Shown here: piece after piece, positions 52,701 to 58,524 of the stretch | Layout of the letters: each line of letters starts with the position of its first letter | How positions within the stretch are numbered: the first letter of the stretch is position 1 | Assembly: GCA_947044365.1 (NCBI GenBank) | Contig: OX345636.1 | Coordinates: 22,601,466 to 22,665,465, forward strand | DNA length: 64,000 nt | From: Petrosia ficiformis | Taxonomy: Eukaryota > Porifera > Demospongiae > Haplosclerida > Petrosiidae | Direction: 5' to 3' | The notes under the pieces: model-generated | The model's database searches: none | What the model saw: only the letters and a program-made list of their open reading frames with translations | What the model was told of the DNA's origin: nothing | Position numbers and translations under genes: made by a program

Positions 52701-55700
52701 TGAACGATTATTATTGAGTTGAGAAGTTTTTTCTCATGTGCAAAACTCAATAATATACCTTTTGCTCATGCTCTCCTCTTATCATTAAGTAATATTTACA
52801 GTATATTTTGGGCAGAAATAAGCTATTAAACTCTACTTGTCATTCTGTTGGTTATGATTATAAGTAATTTATGTATCATTGGATTATAATCATACTAGTA
52901 ACCATTCCAATAAGACTACGTATAATAATGTATTATTAACATTTCAGGAATGTAACAAGATTAGTTTGTATATCTCTTTTACTTAATTTGTAAATTCCCA
53001 TTCATGTTAACATACCACATATACCCCATTACTCAGTACACATTTATTATAAATTCCATTGTGGTAAATATGTACATGTTGTACATTAATAAGACTATTG
53101 CTTTTTGAGTATTAATTTTACCGCTTTTTAAGTGAATGCAACATAATCATTTACAGTTATATACATATTGTGACTAATATATTAACCCTCTGAGTACAAG
53201 AGGTTTATCAAAGTATTATCACTAATTTGGTATGATTATGTTAAATTCGTAAAAACTTGTACTCACAAACAACAGTTACCTTAATGTAGTTATTCTTCAT
53301 TACCTCAAGTTACAGTATCTCTTTATTAATTTTGTATGTCATATCTATGAATTCTGAGCCTGCCATATCCAAAATAGTTTCAGATAACCAGATATAACCC
53401 TACAGGAATACTACCATACACCTGTTCATTTTTATTGTTCCTGGAAGTTGCTTGGGAATATTCCTCAAATGGATGTGAATATCTAACTACTTAGATTTTC
53501 AGCTCTATAATTATAAGTTTGTGACTTTAAACAAATCAGATTTTTAATCTCCTAAATTAAGAAAGCTGCAGAAGCCAAAATTATGTACATCAGATATATA
53601 CATTTACATGTAGCAGGAAGACGTTGAATTATTCATAGCATTAAACATAATTAATGGTGCATCAGATGTTTATACCACTTAACAGATACTTAGAATGAAT
53701 GTCAATAATACAGACACTTCACATAGGGTTGAACCTGACTACATGAGACTAGATACAGAATGATGCAACTTCCTTAAACTACATAATAACACAAATTTGA
53801 CATAAATATAAATATAAATAACCATTATAGATTGAGACTCATGTAAGTGATCATATCTATCTATAGTTGTAAACTTACTTGTCCAGCAAGAAGTTACCAT
53901 ATAGTTTCTATTGCGTAATGGGTGTGGTTTCCTTTAGGTCTGCACAGATATTATGTTTATGTTGTAATTTGTAAGTGTCACTACCTCAATATCACTAGGC
54001 TTCTTGTAGTGTCTTGATAGGAATGACCAACTAACAATATGAAATATTTGTTGATGTGTTTACTTACATGTATATACCAAAAGTGTTATCCACTAAAGAT
54101 AGCAAATGTCAGTAGCTAAAGCAGTTATAGTTCTACAATCAAAAGTCTTTAGATAATTTATAACATGTTTTACTTGTTATTTCATTTCATATAATTATAT
54201 TGTTTTATTAAACAGATCACTAGTGTTTGTAGTTGTGACAATTATAGTAACACACTTATTTACCTACACACAACCTGATTACAGTAATCCTCTCCCTACA
54301 TAATGATGGATGGCTGTTAATTACTAAGCAACTCAATCATTCAAATAATAAATGAAATATCAATACATGTATGTTCAACCTTGTTATGTACTATGTATGA
54401 TTTCTTATTACGAATATTCTCATACTTGTCATACCTACAGGAAAAATGGACCCCACTACACTATGCTTCTCTAGAGGGTCATTCTCAAATAGTTACATTG
54501 TTAATATCACAAAGGGGAAATGTTAATGCAAAGACAAGTGTAAGTATACTACAAAGAATTATTATACTTAGTATTAAGGTGGCGCTCCAGCTCGGTAATT
54601 TTTTTTAGTTGCTGTATTGCAGCTACATACAAGATAACTATTCCTTTAAACAGATCTTGGGGAGAGCTTCTTTGAGCTAAACTTTCTCAACTATCCAGTA
54701 CTTATAAACCAAATTACAAAAAGCTGGAAATCGAACTTTCAGGTACATTTTTCTCAAGCGTAATGGATCGCATACATCTGAAACGGGACATAAATCCTTA
54801 CTTTCAATAGGGCTACAAAGTGTTCAGCTAGGCCACTTTTCTATTTAATTTTGTATTTTCGCTGTAGTGACAATCACTGCTACAAACAGTGAAATTTCCA
54901 CTCTTGGCGACAACGCCTCGACAAAATAGATGATCAAATGGTGGGCAGGCACCTTCACTCCCTTCAAGTGAAATATTGAGGCCATACATTGTATTAGAAG
55001 AGAGCACCGTGTACCCGAATACACCTATACATTTTAGCTCATTATAATTTGTGATAACTAACAGAATTCAAATTTCTGTAGTCACTGACAGTCCAACCCC
55101 CTTTATTAAGCATGGGCAAACATTCATATTTGCAGTGGTAAATGTATATAAAGTAATGAATATCATTAATAACTGGAAGTACTATTAATTATTGAAACCC
55201 GTATCTGCTAGAGTCCCATCTAAAAACAAAATTTAATCTACCTTATATTTTGTGTGAGTAGAATGAATTGTAATATATACTCAATGGCTATAATTTATTT
55301 GTCCTGTGAGCAGGTGAAGTTTTTAATAAATCAAGAGAACTATTAGAATAGTGAATTAGTATTGTTGTAACTAGTTTACTTCACTATACAGGATGAATGG
55401 AGTCCGTTACATCTAGCTTCTTCCAATCATCATACTGACATTGTGAAGGTATTAATAACACATGGAGGGGATATCAATGCAAAAGATAAAGTAAGTAAAT
55501 GTTAAGAACTGTTTTATGAATTCAGAATAAGAAATATAAATTAATTAATATGGTAATAGGGTATGGTAATCATATTGTCTGTGTATGTGTGTCTGTCTGT
55601 TCGCAAGAATTTAGGAAAACTAGGAATATTGGCAGCTCGGACGAGCTACTGGCAGACTTCAAATTATACAAAAATCAAAAATAACAACAGGCTTTCGCTA

Positions 55701-58475
55701 AAACCTTTCGCTTATAAAGTTATGACAATTTATACCACTCACGGTTACTGTTTCCAGACTTGAGAAGACTCCTGGAGACAACTACACACACCTAAACATA
55801 ACTACTACCATATCATGACTAGCAAAGCAGTGCAAACACAATTGAGGTAGTCCTGGCTACAACATCGAGCACTGGCTCTAAGCATTCCTGCTAAGAAAGT
55901 TCTTTCAAGCTCCACCTATTTAAGGTCATGTGCTGTGCACGTGATTTGCACACGTGTAAGTATTTTTCTCTGTAGAACGTTTCACAGGATTCATGAGGAC
56001 CTTTCTTTCTTTTTTGAAATAAAACAGAGACTAGAATGTAAGACTTTTAGAGATAAATTAATACAGGTATTTTTCATTGAGTTCAGTTGATAGCAGCCAC
56101 TCAGTCCTTTTTCAGTTGATACTGTGATAGCAGAATCTTCATCTTTGACTTTTATTAGTACCTTGTACCTATGCATTAAACAATCTGAAGTTAACCTTTT
56201 AATAGTTATTAGAGTCACACCCATATGATATATACATAATTATATTCTTTTCTGTATAATGTTTATAAATAATTGTTTGTTTATACAAGTGTAATATTAC
56301 TTTAAGAATTTTGAAAATCAAATTCAGTCTTCTAAGGGTTAACCCTTAGAGGACTGAGCTTGTTTTTCAAAATTCTTCCAATTTTCCAACACTGGCGTCT
56401 CTGGTGCATATATTTGGGCCACCATTAACTTTCTCTACCCCAAACTTGGCTCCTTTTCCAACAATGAGTACTACTTCTACCAACTTGCTTGCCAGGACTC
56501 GAAAGTCTCCAAGCACTTTGTAGGATTAAATCAAACGCAGTGCTCTCACTTTTTTGACTGGAACTGGGGCAAACAAAATGACCCAACTGCATGTTGGGAC
56601 CAGCTATACCCATGATTTCAGGTTTGACAGTAAGGAAAATGCCTCAGGTACCCATCAGAGCACATGGGCAGGGTCACTGAAACAACAAATTGTGTGGGCG
56701 GCAAGGCGGCACAGCCCCCTTCAAACCCCCATTAAATGGGGACACCCTTTAAATTTCCCCCTGTATTCGTTATTTAGGCCAAAAAACCATCAACCTTTTC
56801 AGTTATTTTAATGCTCTTGTCCCTGACACCAATTACAAGCATTTGGAGTGCTTCGTAATGCTAGGAACACACTCTGAACCACGTATGGTCAAATGTCTAA
56901 GGGTTAAATCATTAATTTTCATGTTTCTATTTGAGGATATCAAATGTGTTATTATCCTATAATTGCATTTATGAAATCATAATTATCTACTGACACAATT
57001 ATCTTATTTTATGGATACTTTTACATATAAGAATCATGAAATGTGCAATGTAATCACTTATAGATGTACTTGTTATTACAGTTATATGAATTGTACTAAT
57101 AATTGTACTGGTTGTATTATATAATTATAATAATTGTACTAGTTGTATTATAATAGTTGTACTGGTTGTATTAGTTGTACTTATCATACAGGTTGTATTG
57201 CTTGTATGTGATCATTACACTAGATGTAGTGGTCATGATGATTTGCGTATTAGTCATACTTGTTGTACATGTATGTAATAGTGTACTGGTTCTATTAGTT
57301 GTACAGGTTGTGTTAAGAGCTTATGAACTGGGAAGCCAGTACTGGGTTGTATTAGTTGTACTGGTTCTATTAGGTTGTGTTAGGAGCTTATGAACAGGGA
57401 AGACAGACAGGAACTTTCAACTGTGATAACACAGACTGTCTGATTTTATTCACAAAAACATCCTGAAAAGGCAACTAATGTAGATAGTGCTAAACAATGG
57501 TCAGTGGGTCACTGATGAATAGGTGAAACACTTCTCCTACATACATATCTATATAATAATATTATATATTAAAATATGTAAACAAACAATAATAGAAAAG
57601 ACATGAAGTTATGCATTTGGATATTCATTTCATGTCTTTGCTGCTCATAATCTACTGGTTGTAGTTGTTTAATATGTTTACTAGTTATACTGTTTGTACA
57701 TGTATTAGTTATAATATTATTAGTTATACTGGTTATAATTTGTGTCTATAAATCATGTAATATGACTCATAATAACTATTTATGCTAGGCAAACATATAT
57801 ATGCAGATCAGCCTCATAAACATAAAGTATGTATAATTAGCTTATAGAGTGAACATAAGCTTACTTGCATAGACAATTTGTAAAATACATGAACTACAAC
57901 TAACAAAGGAGATTAATTGTTGTATTAACATCAGAACTCTCTTCATGAAGACGCCGAGATACAGCCTAGCGCTCAGAGCACCTTAAATCCACATTTTCAT
58001 GACGTGAACCTCTCCTCTCCCTTCTAGCCTTCTCTTTCCCTTGGTGATTCCAGCAAGGCAAGTGTCTAAAAGTAGTATAAGTCTTGCTCCATATTTAATT
58101 ATGCGCACAACTATTTATTGTTGCAATCTTGGACAATATATAATATTATATATGCTAGTTGAGATTCAACCTCCACACTGCACAATTATATGCCTCGCGC
58201 TAAGGCGCTTGGCAATTATAATTAATTTTTATACTCAAATTCAAAATTAGAACTGTAATTTATTTGTTCAATGAACATGTGAAAAGTTTATTAAAAATGG
58301 GAGCTGTTATAAGAATGACTTATTATTATAATAACTAATTTACTTCATTATTCATTATTGTTGTATAACTTCCACACAGTATGGAATCACACCATTAGAT
58401 AGAGCCTGGAATAAACAAGAAATAATTGAAATACTTAAAGCACAACAACAGAAACTAGAAGGACAGACAAAGTAA
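14875..58475 (+). CDS. Death - CARD-like x2 - sponge module - coiled coil - ankyrin scaffold protein (30 exons, 1,410 aa; first exon broken by a transposon)
   Basis: Exons: 14875-15044 plus 16307-16416 (one exon split by a transposon), 17409-17526, 17798-17841, 18093-18127, 19848-20238, 22310-22648, 22711-23516, 23577-23711, 23915-23978, 26027-26119, 26639-26809, 31981-32076, 32452-32571, 35705-35745, 35809-35907, 36076-36168, 36613-36714, 37282-37353, 37855-37947, 38761-38853, 42083-42181, 48351-48449, 49222-49293, 50312-50404, 50486-50578, 51698-51796, 52520-52618, 54441-54539, 55392-55490, 58380-58475. All introns are GT-AG and the phases agree at every join (4,233 coding bases). Domains: Death about 5-88, CARD-like about 182-280 and 295-395, module 403-671, VASQT repeats 655-716, coiled coil 738-900, ankyrin 912-1410. 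No NACHT, kinase, TIR or caspase domain and no membrane segment. Death/CARD folds recruit like partners and ankyrins bind ligands, so a cytosolic immune or cell-death adaptor is plausible but inferred. One gene rather than two is supported only by phase and domain continuity. Confidence 0.8.
15211..15650 (+). pseudogene. RecQ-like DNA helicase N-terminal fragment inside the transposon
   Basis: From ATG 15211 the frame reads [20 protein letters not shown], later [20 protein letters not shown] and VLPTGYG. This is the RecQ Q-motif and Walker A loop (LPTGYGKS/T). The Walker A lysine codon is replaced by TAA at 15355-15357 (codon 49), and a TGA follows. After SIVVVITPL and KDQ an intron (15471/15547) leads to [15 protein letters not shown], motif Ia. 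RecQ helicases unwind DNA with ATP. Only about 110 residues remain, so it is inactive. Similar helicases occur in high copy in corals and sponges, consistent with a transposon passenger or core gene. Confidence 0.75.
15640..16140 (-). pseudogene. Unknown transposon ORF, two exons, minus strand
   Basis: Minus-strand start ATG at 16140. Exon 1 runs [20 protein letters not shown], then a basic Pro/Ser stretch, to a GTAAGA donor near 15953. Exon 2 starts near 15850 ([20 protein letters not shown]) and continues [20 protein letters not shown] to about 15640, where similarity to a plausible protein fades. The Cys-x2-His start, a basic middle and a helical ILGVLL-like tail suggest a DNA- or protein-binding transposon product. 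I do not know a named family. It begins close to the right terminal repeat, as element genes often do. Confidence 0.5.
16836..17180. mobile_element. Long-inverted-repeat element in intron 1
   Basis: About 85 bases at 16836-16930 (cgaaccaattagcaaaagaa ... ctactggggggcaaaaacg) are the imperfect reverse complement of 17097-17180. The ~165-base middle has no ORF of note. It is a foldback or MITE type of unknown superfamily. Confidence 0.65.
17409..18127 (+). CDS. Exons 2-4: acidic, Ser/Asn-rich linker of the Death/CARD/ANK protein
   Basis: Exons 17409-17526, 17798-17841 and 18093-18127, residues about 94-159. They read [20 protein letters not shown], then a basic patch ([15 protein letters not shown]), then [20 protein letters not shown] and DQHANL. 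Low complexity and polar, so probably a flexible tether between Death and CARD-like domains. Splice borders are clean (ttttgcAG, ctttcAG, tctccaAG; donors GTATGT, GTAAGA, GTAAGT) and phases 1, 2, 1, 0 fit the neighbouring exons. No known domain. Confidence 0.7.
18128..19847. other. Intron 4 (1.7 kb)
   Basis: AT-rich, no exon recognised. It contains the deleted piggyBac-type MITE copy 3 at 19111-19454. Confidence 0.6.
19111..19454. mobile_element. piggyBac-type MITE, copy 3 (internally deleted)
   Basis: TTAA at 19107-19110 and 19455-19458. It keeps family segments gggaatgtgttc, catgtcggtgaaggagccaa and gatatctgcagcagag, but lacks about 200 bases of the GC-rich middle seen in copies 1 and 2. 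Its ends are more diverged, so it is an older insertion. Confidence 0.7.
19848..20238 (+). CDS. Exon 5: CARD-like domain 1
   Basis: Residues about 160-290. After a linker ([20 protein letters not shown]) comes a helical domain: [71 protein letters not shown]. The order of helix 1, a L..L...GII......D turn, a K(G)A..++..L helix and a final F..VL.V helix matches CARD domains. It shares this layout with exon 6 (VDRQ..Y.GA, GIID/SIID..TKN.VDRQ), so the two arose by exon duplication. CARDs bind other CARDs to assemble caspase or NF-kB platforms; the partner here is unknown. DED or another death-fold assignment is possible. Confidence 0.7.
20880..21080 (-). pseudogene. GIY-YIG endonuclease-like remnant (Penelope type)
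   Basis: Read on the minus strand: [20 protein letters not shown], then [27 protein letters not shown]-like text is the second half of the GIY-YIG nuclease motif carried by Penelope-like retroelements. The GIY half and all reverse transcriptase sequence are absent. Confidence 0.45.
21814..22085. mobile_element. Short MITE of the ATCCCTATRATTGCTT family
   Basis: Left end gtatccctatgattgctttt; inverted right end gagatccctatgattgcttt. About 270 bp without coding sequence, in intron 5. Confidence 0.7.
22310..22648 (+). CDS. Exon 6: CARD-like domain 2
   Basis: Residues about 290-403. The exon starts after the acceptor cctcgatAG (the upstream open frame from 22186 is intron). It reads [80 protein letters not shown]. 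Aligned with exon 5, [24 protein letters not shown] matches [24 protein letters not shown] almost residue for residue, so the two are tandem paralogues. The helical pattern is again CARD-like. Phase 1 in and out is the same as exon 5, which lets the exon duplicate without breaking the frame. Confidence 0.7.
22711..23516 (+). CDS. Exon 7: ~270-residue module of sponge type
   Basis: Residues about 403-671, a single 806-base exon after a short intron. It opens [20 protein letters not shown], with an amphipathic helix ([14 protein letters not shown]), then [58 protein letters not shown], then beta-rich [40 protein letters not shown] and [21 protein letters not shown] recall this layout (a helical part with F..W..Y.LI, then a W....EF.E..F.....I++I.K.CI... 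part) as a recurrent, unnamed segment in predicted sponge proteins with death-fold domains. That is memory, not a search result. Function unknown. It is hydrophobic near 285-305 of the module but not a convincing membrane helix. Confidence 0.65.
23300..23711 (+). repeat. Three VASQT peptide repeats (end of exon 7 and exon 8)
   Basis: [20 protein letters not shown] (from about 23421), [20 protein letters not shown] (from about 23592) and [15 protein letters not shown] (from about 23667) form a repeat of about 28 residues that crosses the exon 7/8 border. The nucleotide repeat (gttgcatcacaaacag) is also clear, so the expansion is fairly recent. The Ser/Thr-rich units could be phosphorylation or docking sites, which is speculative. 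Confidence 0.75.
23577..23978 (+). CDS. Exons 8-9: VASQT repeats and acidic/basic linker
   Basis: Exons 23577-23711 and 23915-23978, residues about 672-738. Exon 8 holds the second and third VASQT units. Exon 9 reads [20 protein letters not shown], highly charged, and begins the helical rod continued in exons 10-13. The donors (GTATAC, GTATGT) are slightly weak but the phases are right. Confidence 0.65.
24374..24722. mobile_element. MITE of the ATCCCTATRATTGCTT family
   Basis: Begins ggccatccctgctacgattg, contains gctgctagttgattacatag and gaactggaactaatag, and ends with aagtcagccatgattactca and gcacaaagtaatcat. The next copy starts within 15 bases and shares all these segments. Confidence 0.65.
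24730..25720. mobile_element. MITE of the ATCCCTATRATTGCTT family, interrupted
   Basis: Left end ggccatctctataattactt; right end, inverted, ggtatccctatgattgctta (after gctggacaccac). The shared body motif gctgcttgtagctaattagc is at about 24957. The TAGTCT MITE at 25078-25654 lies inside it, giving a relative age order. Confidence 0.65.
25078..25654. mobile_element. TAGTCT MITE, copy in intron 9
   Basis: Left end TAGTCTCGTCCCCAGACTC and the matching inverted right end. Internal segments such as gacaaaaatgtttgct and ctccctcccc are shared with the copy at 32693-33283. No clear target duplication remains. Confidence 0.75.
26027..26809 (+). CDS. Exons 10-11: coiled-coil rod
   Basis: Exons 26027-26119 and 26639-26809, residues about 738-826. 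They read [31 protein letters not shown], then [40 protein letters not shown] and [15 protein letters not shown]. Heptad spacing of Leu/Ile with Glu/Lys/Gln in between, and no proline except one kink, indicates a long coiled coil that would let the protein dimerise or oligomerise. Borders: cttcAG / GTATGT and cttttcAG / GTGATA. Confidence 0.75.
26870..29640. mobile_element. Composite inverted and direct repeat cluster in intron 11
   Basis: Segments of one unclassified repeat occur forward (26877-27590), inverted (27600-27790), forward again (27800-29395, split by the MITE at 27900-28703) and inverted (29430-29640). The 27440-27760 part is a hairpin with arms of about 150 bases (accacttccatataacccta against its complement). 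Another inverted copy is at 42960-43250. Exon-like pieces (gtaagtgaaatagagaatag) occur in two copies and are repeat, not exon. Confidence 0.7.
27900..28703. mobile_element. 804-bp Tc1/mariner-type MITE nested in the repeat cluster
   Basis: Ends CGGTAGAAAACAAAAAAAGT and, inverted, CAGTAGAAAACAAAAAAAAG. TA flanks it at 27898-27899 and 28704-28705. The uninterrupted relative at 26986 (cagataccatgaaagaag) shows the empty site. Internal sequence is shared with the 5175-6174 element. Confidence 0.8.
29641..30000. other. Region before the Penelope remnant
   Basis: Probably degraded 5' part of the Penelope-like element; short peptide stretches can be read but none is diagnostic. Confidence 0.35.
30001..30895 (+). 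pseudogene. Penelope-like retroelement, 3' end with GIY-YIG endonuclease
   Basis: The frame at 30019-30055 reads [13 protein letters not shown], a conserved Penelope segment before the nuclease, then shifts. From 30060 to 30520: [60 protein letters not shown]. This is GIY-YIG (here VVY...YFGETG) with the downstream R and H/E-containing helix. The nuclease nicks target DNA for insertion. The reverse transcriptase is missing upstream. The tail at 30821-30847 is hammerhead-like (separate entry), and an A-rich TAATAATAATAAAAAA stretch follows. Confidence 0.8.
30821..30847 (+). ncRNA. Degenerate hammerhead-ribozyme-like core at the Penelope 3' end
   Basis: CTGACGA, then a possible stem II (GGC, loop TTTTGA, GCC), then AAAACGTC. 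The hammerhead core is CUGANGA - stem II - GAAAC. Here the G of GAAA is A, which should abolish activity. Penelope-like elements are known to carry hammerhead motifs in this region. Confidence 0.45.
30896..31980. other. Rest of intron 11
   Basis: AT-rich, no exon or named repeat recognised. Several 60-residue ORFs have no family signal. Confidence 0.5.
31981..32571 (+). CDS. Exons 12-13: end of coiled coil and charged linker
   Basis: Exons 31981-32076 and 32452-32571, residues about 826-898. [20 protein letters not shown] and [11 protein letters not shown] continue the helical rod. [20 protein letters not shown] and [17 protein letters not shown] form a very charged linker. Exon 12 follows the longest coding gap so far (5.2 kb of repeats), but phase 1 at both sides and the continued heptads support the join. 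Confidence 0.65.
32693..33283. mobile_element. TAGTCT MITE with perfect 9-bp target duplication
   Basis: TATCAAAGC is present at 32684-32692 and 33284-33292. Left end TAGTCTCGTCCCAGACTGCA; right end inverted TAGTTTCCTCCCCAGACTCC. About 590 bp, non-coding. Same family as 25078-25654, and the same end sequence and duplication length as the RecQ-bearing element at 15045-16297. Confidence 0.85.
33660..35340 (+). pseudogene. Non-LTR-like retroelement lacking its reverse transcriptase core
   Basis: Starts at ATG 33682 with a Cys-rich segment ([34 protein letters not shown]). After frameshifts come [31 protein letters not shown] and [11 protein letters not shown], the entry to an RT domain. The text then jumps at about 34866 to [20 protein letters not shown] and [20 protein letters not shown], which lies after the catalytic core in related elements. 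The motifs with the catalytic aspartates are absent, so there is a central deletion. A remnant in intron 13; clade uncertain. Confidence 0.65.
35341..35704. other. End of intron 13
   Basis: AT-rich sequence after the retroelement. Nothing coding seen. Confidence 0.5.
35705..35745 (+). CDS. Exon 14: short helical link to the ankyrin domain
   Basis: 41 bases, residues 898-911 ([13 protein letters not shown]). Acceptor tttctacAG, donor GTATGT. It brings the phase from 1 to 0, after which every ankyrin exon is in phase 0. Confidence 0.65.
35809..37353 (+). CDS. Ankyrin block A (exons 15-18)
   Basis: Exons 35809-35907, 36076-36168, 36613-36714 and 37282-37353, residues 912-1033. One repeat per exon: [60 protein letters not shown]; and a short closing unit [20 protein letters not shown] then QQMK. 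The (T)PLH and A...G...IV..L(L)..GG..V. pattern is that of ankyrin repeats, two-helix units that stack into a ligand-binding solenoid. The closing unit recurs at the end of blocks B and (diverged) C. Confidence 0.8.
37855..49293 (+). CDS. Ankyrin block B (exons 19-23)
   Basis: Exons 37855-37947, 38761-38853, 42083-42181, 48351-48449 and 49222-49293, residues 1034-1185. [20 protein letters not shown] and [20 protein letters not shown] are ankyrin-like units without [24 protein letters not shown] and [20 protein letters not shown] are canonical. The block closes with [20 protein letters not shown] then QQMK. The introns on either side of exon 21 are 3.2 kb and 6.2 kb, swollen by two hAT elements and foldbacks. 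Further ankyrin exons in those introns were looked for and not seen. Confidence 0.78.
39000..39345. mobile_element. MITE of the ATCCCTATRATTGCTT family (diverged)
   Basis: Begins gatccctatgattacgttca and contains the family motif attaatgaagcctctggaatgatg. The right end is not clear. Confidence 0.5.
39635..41665 (-). pseudogene. hAT-type transposase (ZNF862-like), minus strand
   Basis: The main open stretch is 41119-40124 (331 codons): [60 protein letters not shown]. The DE(T)TD, TDGA..M.G and HC.AHR motifs are those of hAT transposases of the ZNF862/C17orf113 kind. N-terminal parts sit in other frames at 41663-41242 ([31 protein letters not shown] zinc-finger text). The C-terminal dimerisation segment is at about 40080-39930 ([20 protein letters not shown]). 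Frames are shifted, so it is inactive. CAGGGTTGTCCCC at 39635 looks like the distal terminus; the proximal one was not found. It lies in intron 20 of the large gene, in antisense orientation. Confidence 0.82.
42182..43772. other. Intron 21, first part
   Basis: AT-rich. 42960-43250 is an inverted copy of the repeat cluster at 26.9 kb (it includes the region around caacgacttacaaaggtttg read inward). 43260-43620 has no assigned content. Confidence 0.5.
43773..43913. repeat. Foldback palindrome with GC-rich loop
   Basis: The left arm tataccatggcttcgaggtg and onward pairs with the right arm ending cacttcgaagccatggtata, nearly perfect over 45 bases. The middle holds a second pairing (gccctcggcttcgcctcggg). 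Followed by a long TA tract (43920-43996). Confidence 0.75.
43920..44486. repeat. TA tracts and foldback-related sequence
   Basis: TA-rich tracts at 43920-43996 and 44436-44483 enclose sequence with the words acatcaaagg and ttatatccctttgatgtttgatata. These also occur near the 4482-4830 foldback, so it probably belongs to the same family. Confidence 0.5.
44487..46660 (+). mobile_element. ZBED-type hAT DNA transposon, nearly complete
   Basis: Terminal repeats CAGGGCATAAATGAAGGT (44487) and inverted CAGGGCATAAACGAAGGT (46660). The flanks are TA-rich, so the 8-bp duplication cannot be read with certainty (atatatgt / ctatatat). It carries the transposase pseudogene listed next, in sense orientation within intron 21. 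Confidence 0.85.
44640..46461 (+). pseudogene. hAT/ZBED transposase pseudogene
   Basis: Begins at ATG 44640 ([20 protein letters not shown]). A BED zinc finger remnant follows ([33 protein letters not shown]) in which Cys-x2-Cys is partly lost. The core reads [24 protein letters not shown] and [20 protein letters not shown]. The C-terminal dimerisation part is [18 protein letters not shown] and, after a frameshift near 46310, [16 protein letters not shown]. In-frame stops occur near 44776, 44922, 45219 and 46035, so the element cannot move on its own. Confidence 0.88.
46663..46847. repeat. (TA)n(TG)n tract and foldback palindrome
   Basis: TA then TG repeats (46663-46707) run into an inverted repeat. 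The left arm aacatgtttcagaggtctat and onward pairs imperfectly with gcatatagacagatgaaaca and onward; the core is cacccgagggcgtagcccgagggtg. It is the third foldback with CCCGAGGGC in the window. Confidence 0.75.
46848..48350. other. Intron 21, last part
   Basis: AT-rich. Small direct repeat at 47590-47625 (tattcatttagtcttcaaat twice). No exon seen. Confidence 0.5.
50312..58475 (+). CDS. Ankyrin block C and C-terminus (exons 24-30)
   Basis: Exons 50312-50404, 50486-50578, 51698-51796, 52520-52618, 54441-54539, 55392-55490 and 58380-58475, residues 1186-1410. [20 protein letters not shown] and [20 protein letters not shown] repeat the start of block B. Then four canonical units: [60 protein letters not shown] and [20 protein letters not shown]. 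Last comes [20 protein letters not shown] then [11 protein letters not shown] and TAA at 58473-58475. This looks like the closing unit of blocks A and B, so it is a sensible C-terminus. The GTAAAT at the stop could also be a donor, but no fitting exon follows. Exons 26 and 27 are a very recent duplication. Confidence 0.8.
51230..52640. repeat. Recent tandem duplication containing ankyrin exons 26 and 27
   Basis: 51290-51800 and 52150-52640 are near-identical (offset 822 at the exons, about 862 upstream), including intron text such as tgtttccatctttgc and gtgtacatcactataaatat. The coding units differ at about 4 of 33 residues. The MITE end is duplicated with it. Confidence 0.85.
51925..52317. 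mobile_element. TAGTCT MITE in intron 26
   Basis: Left TAGTCTTGCGTAGCCAGCCC; right inverted TAGTCTTGCTTGGC. The flanking 9-mers TTGCCACAC and TAGCCATAC match at 7 of 9 positions, a decayed duplication. Its right half is also present in the first copy of the tandem duplication, near 51397-51465. Confidence 0.65.
52641..54440. other. Intron 27 (1.8 kb)
   Basis: AT-rich; no exon or named repeat recognised. Confidence 0.5.
54540..55391. other. Intron 28 (0.85 kb)
   Basis: Contains a block of higher GC (about 54580-55120, starting ggtggcgctccagctcgg) that looks like an inserted repeat but has no recognised ends. Confidence 0.4.
55491..56342. other. Intron 29, first part
   Basis: 55560-55780 has a G/C-richer stretch (cagctcggacgagctactgg) of repeat character. 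56300-56338 (cagtcttctaaggg before TTAA) looks like the right end of another piggyBac-type MITE directly abutting copy 2. Confidence 0.45.
56343..56903. mobile_element. piggyBac-type MITE, copy 2 (inverted)
   Basis: TTAA at 56339-56342 and 56904-56907. Starts CCCTTAGAGGACTGAGC, ends gtctaaggg. Over its length it is the reverse complement of 6561-7109, including the accccattaaatgggg palindrome region. 561 bp, no transposase. Confidence 0.82.
57080..57735. repeat. Degenerate TTGTACTRGTTGTATTA tandem repeats
   Basis: Seventeen-base-like units (ttgtactggttgtatta and variants) fill about 57100-57370 and reappear at 57655-57730. Within them a longer direct repeat is seen (gttaagagcttatgaac / gttaggagcttatgaac). 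Intron 29. Confidence 0.7.
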
Positions 58476-58518
58476 ATATGTAGAATTAATAGTTTAGTTG
58501 TTAATGTTTGTATTAGCT

Positions 58519-58524
58519 ATTAAA
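58519..58524 (+). terminator. Possible poly(A) signal of the Death/CARD/ANK gene
   Basis: ATTAAA 44 bases after the stop codon; a second ATTAAT follows. This supports 58475 as the end of the coding region. Confidence 0.4.
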
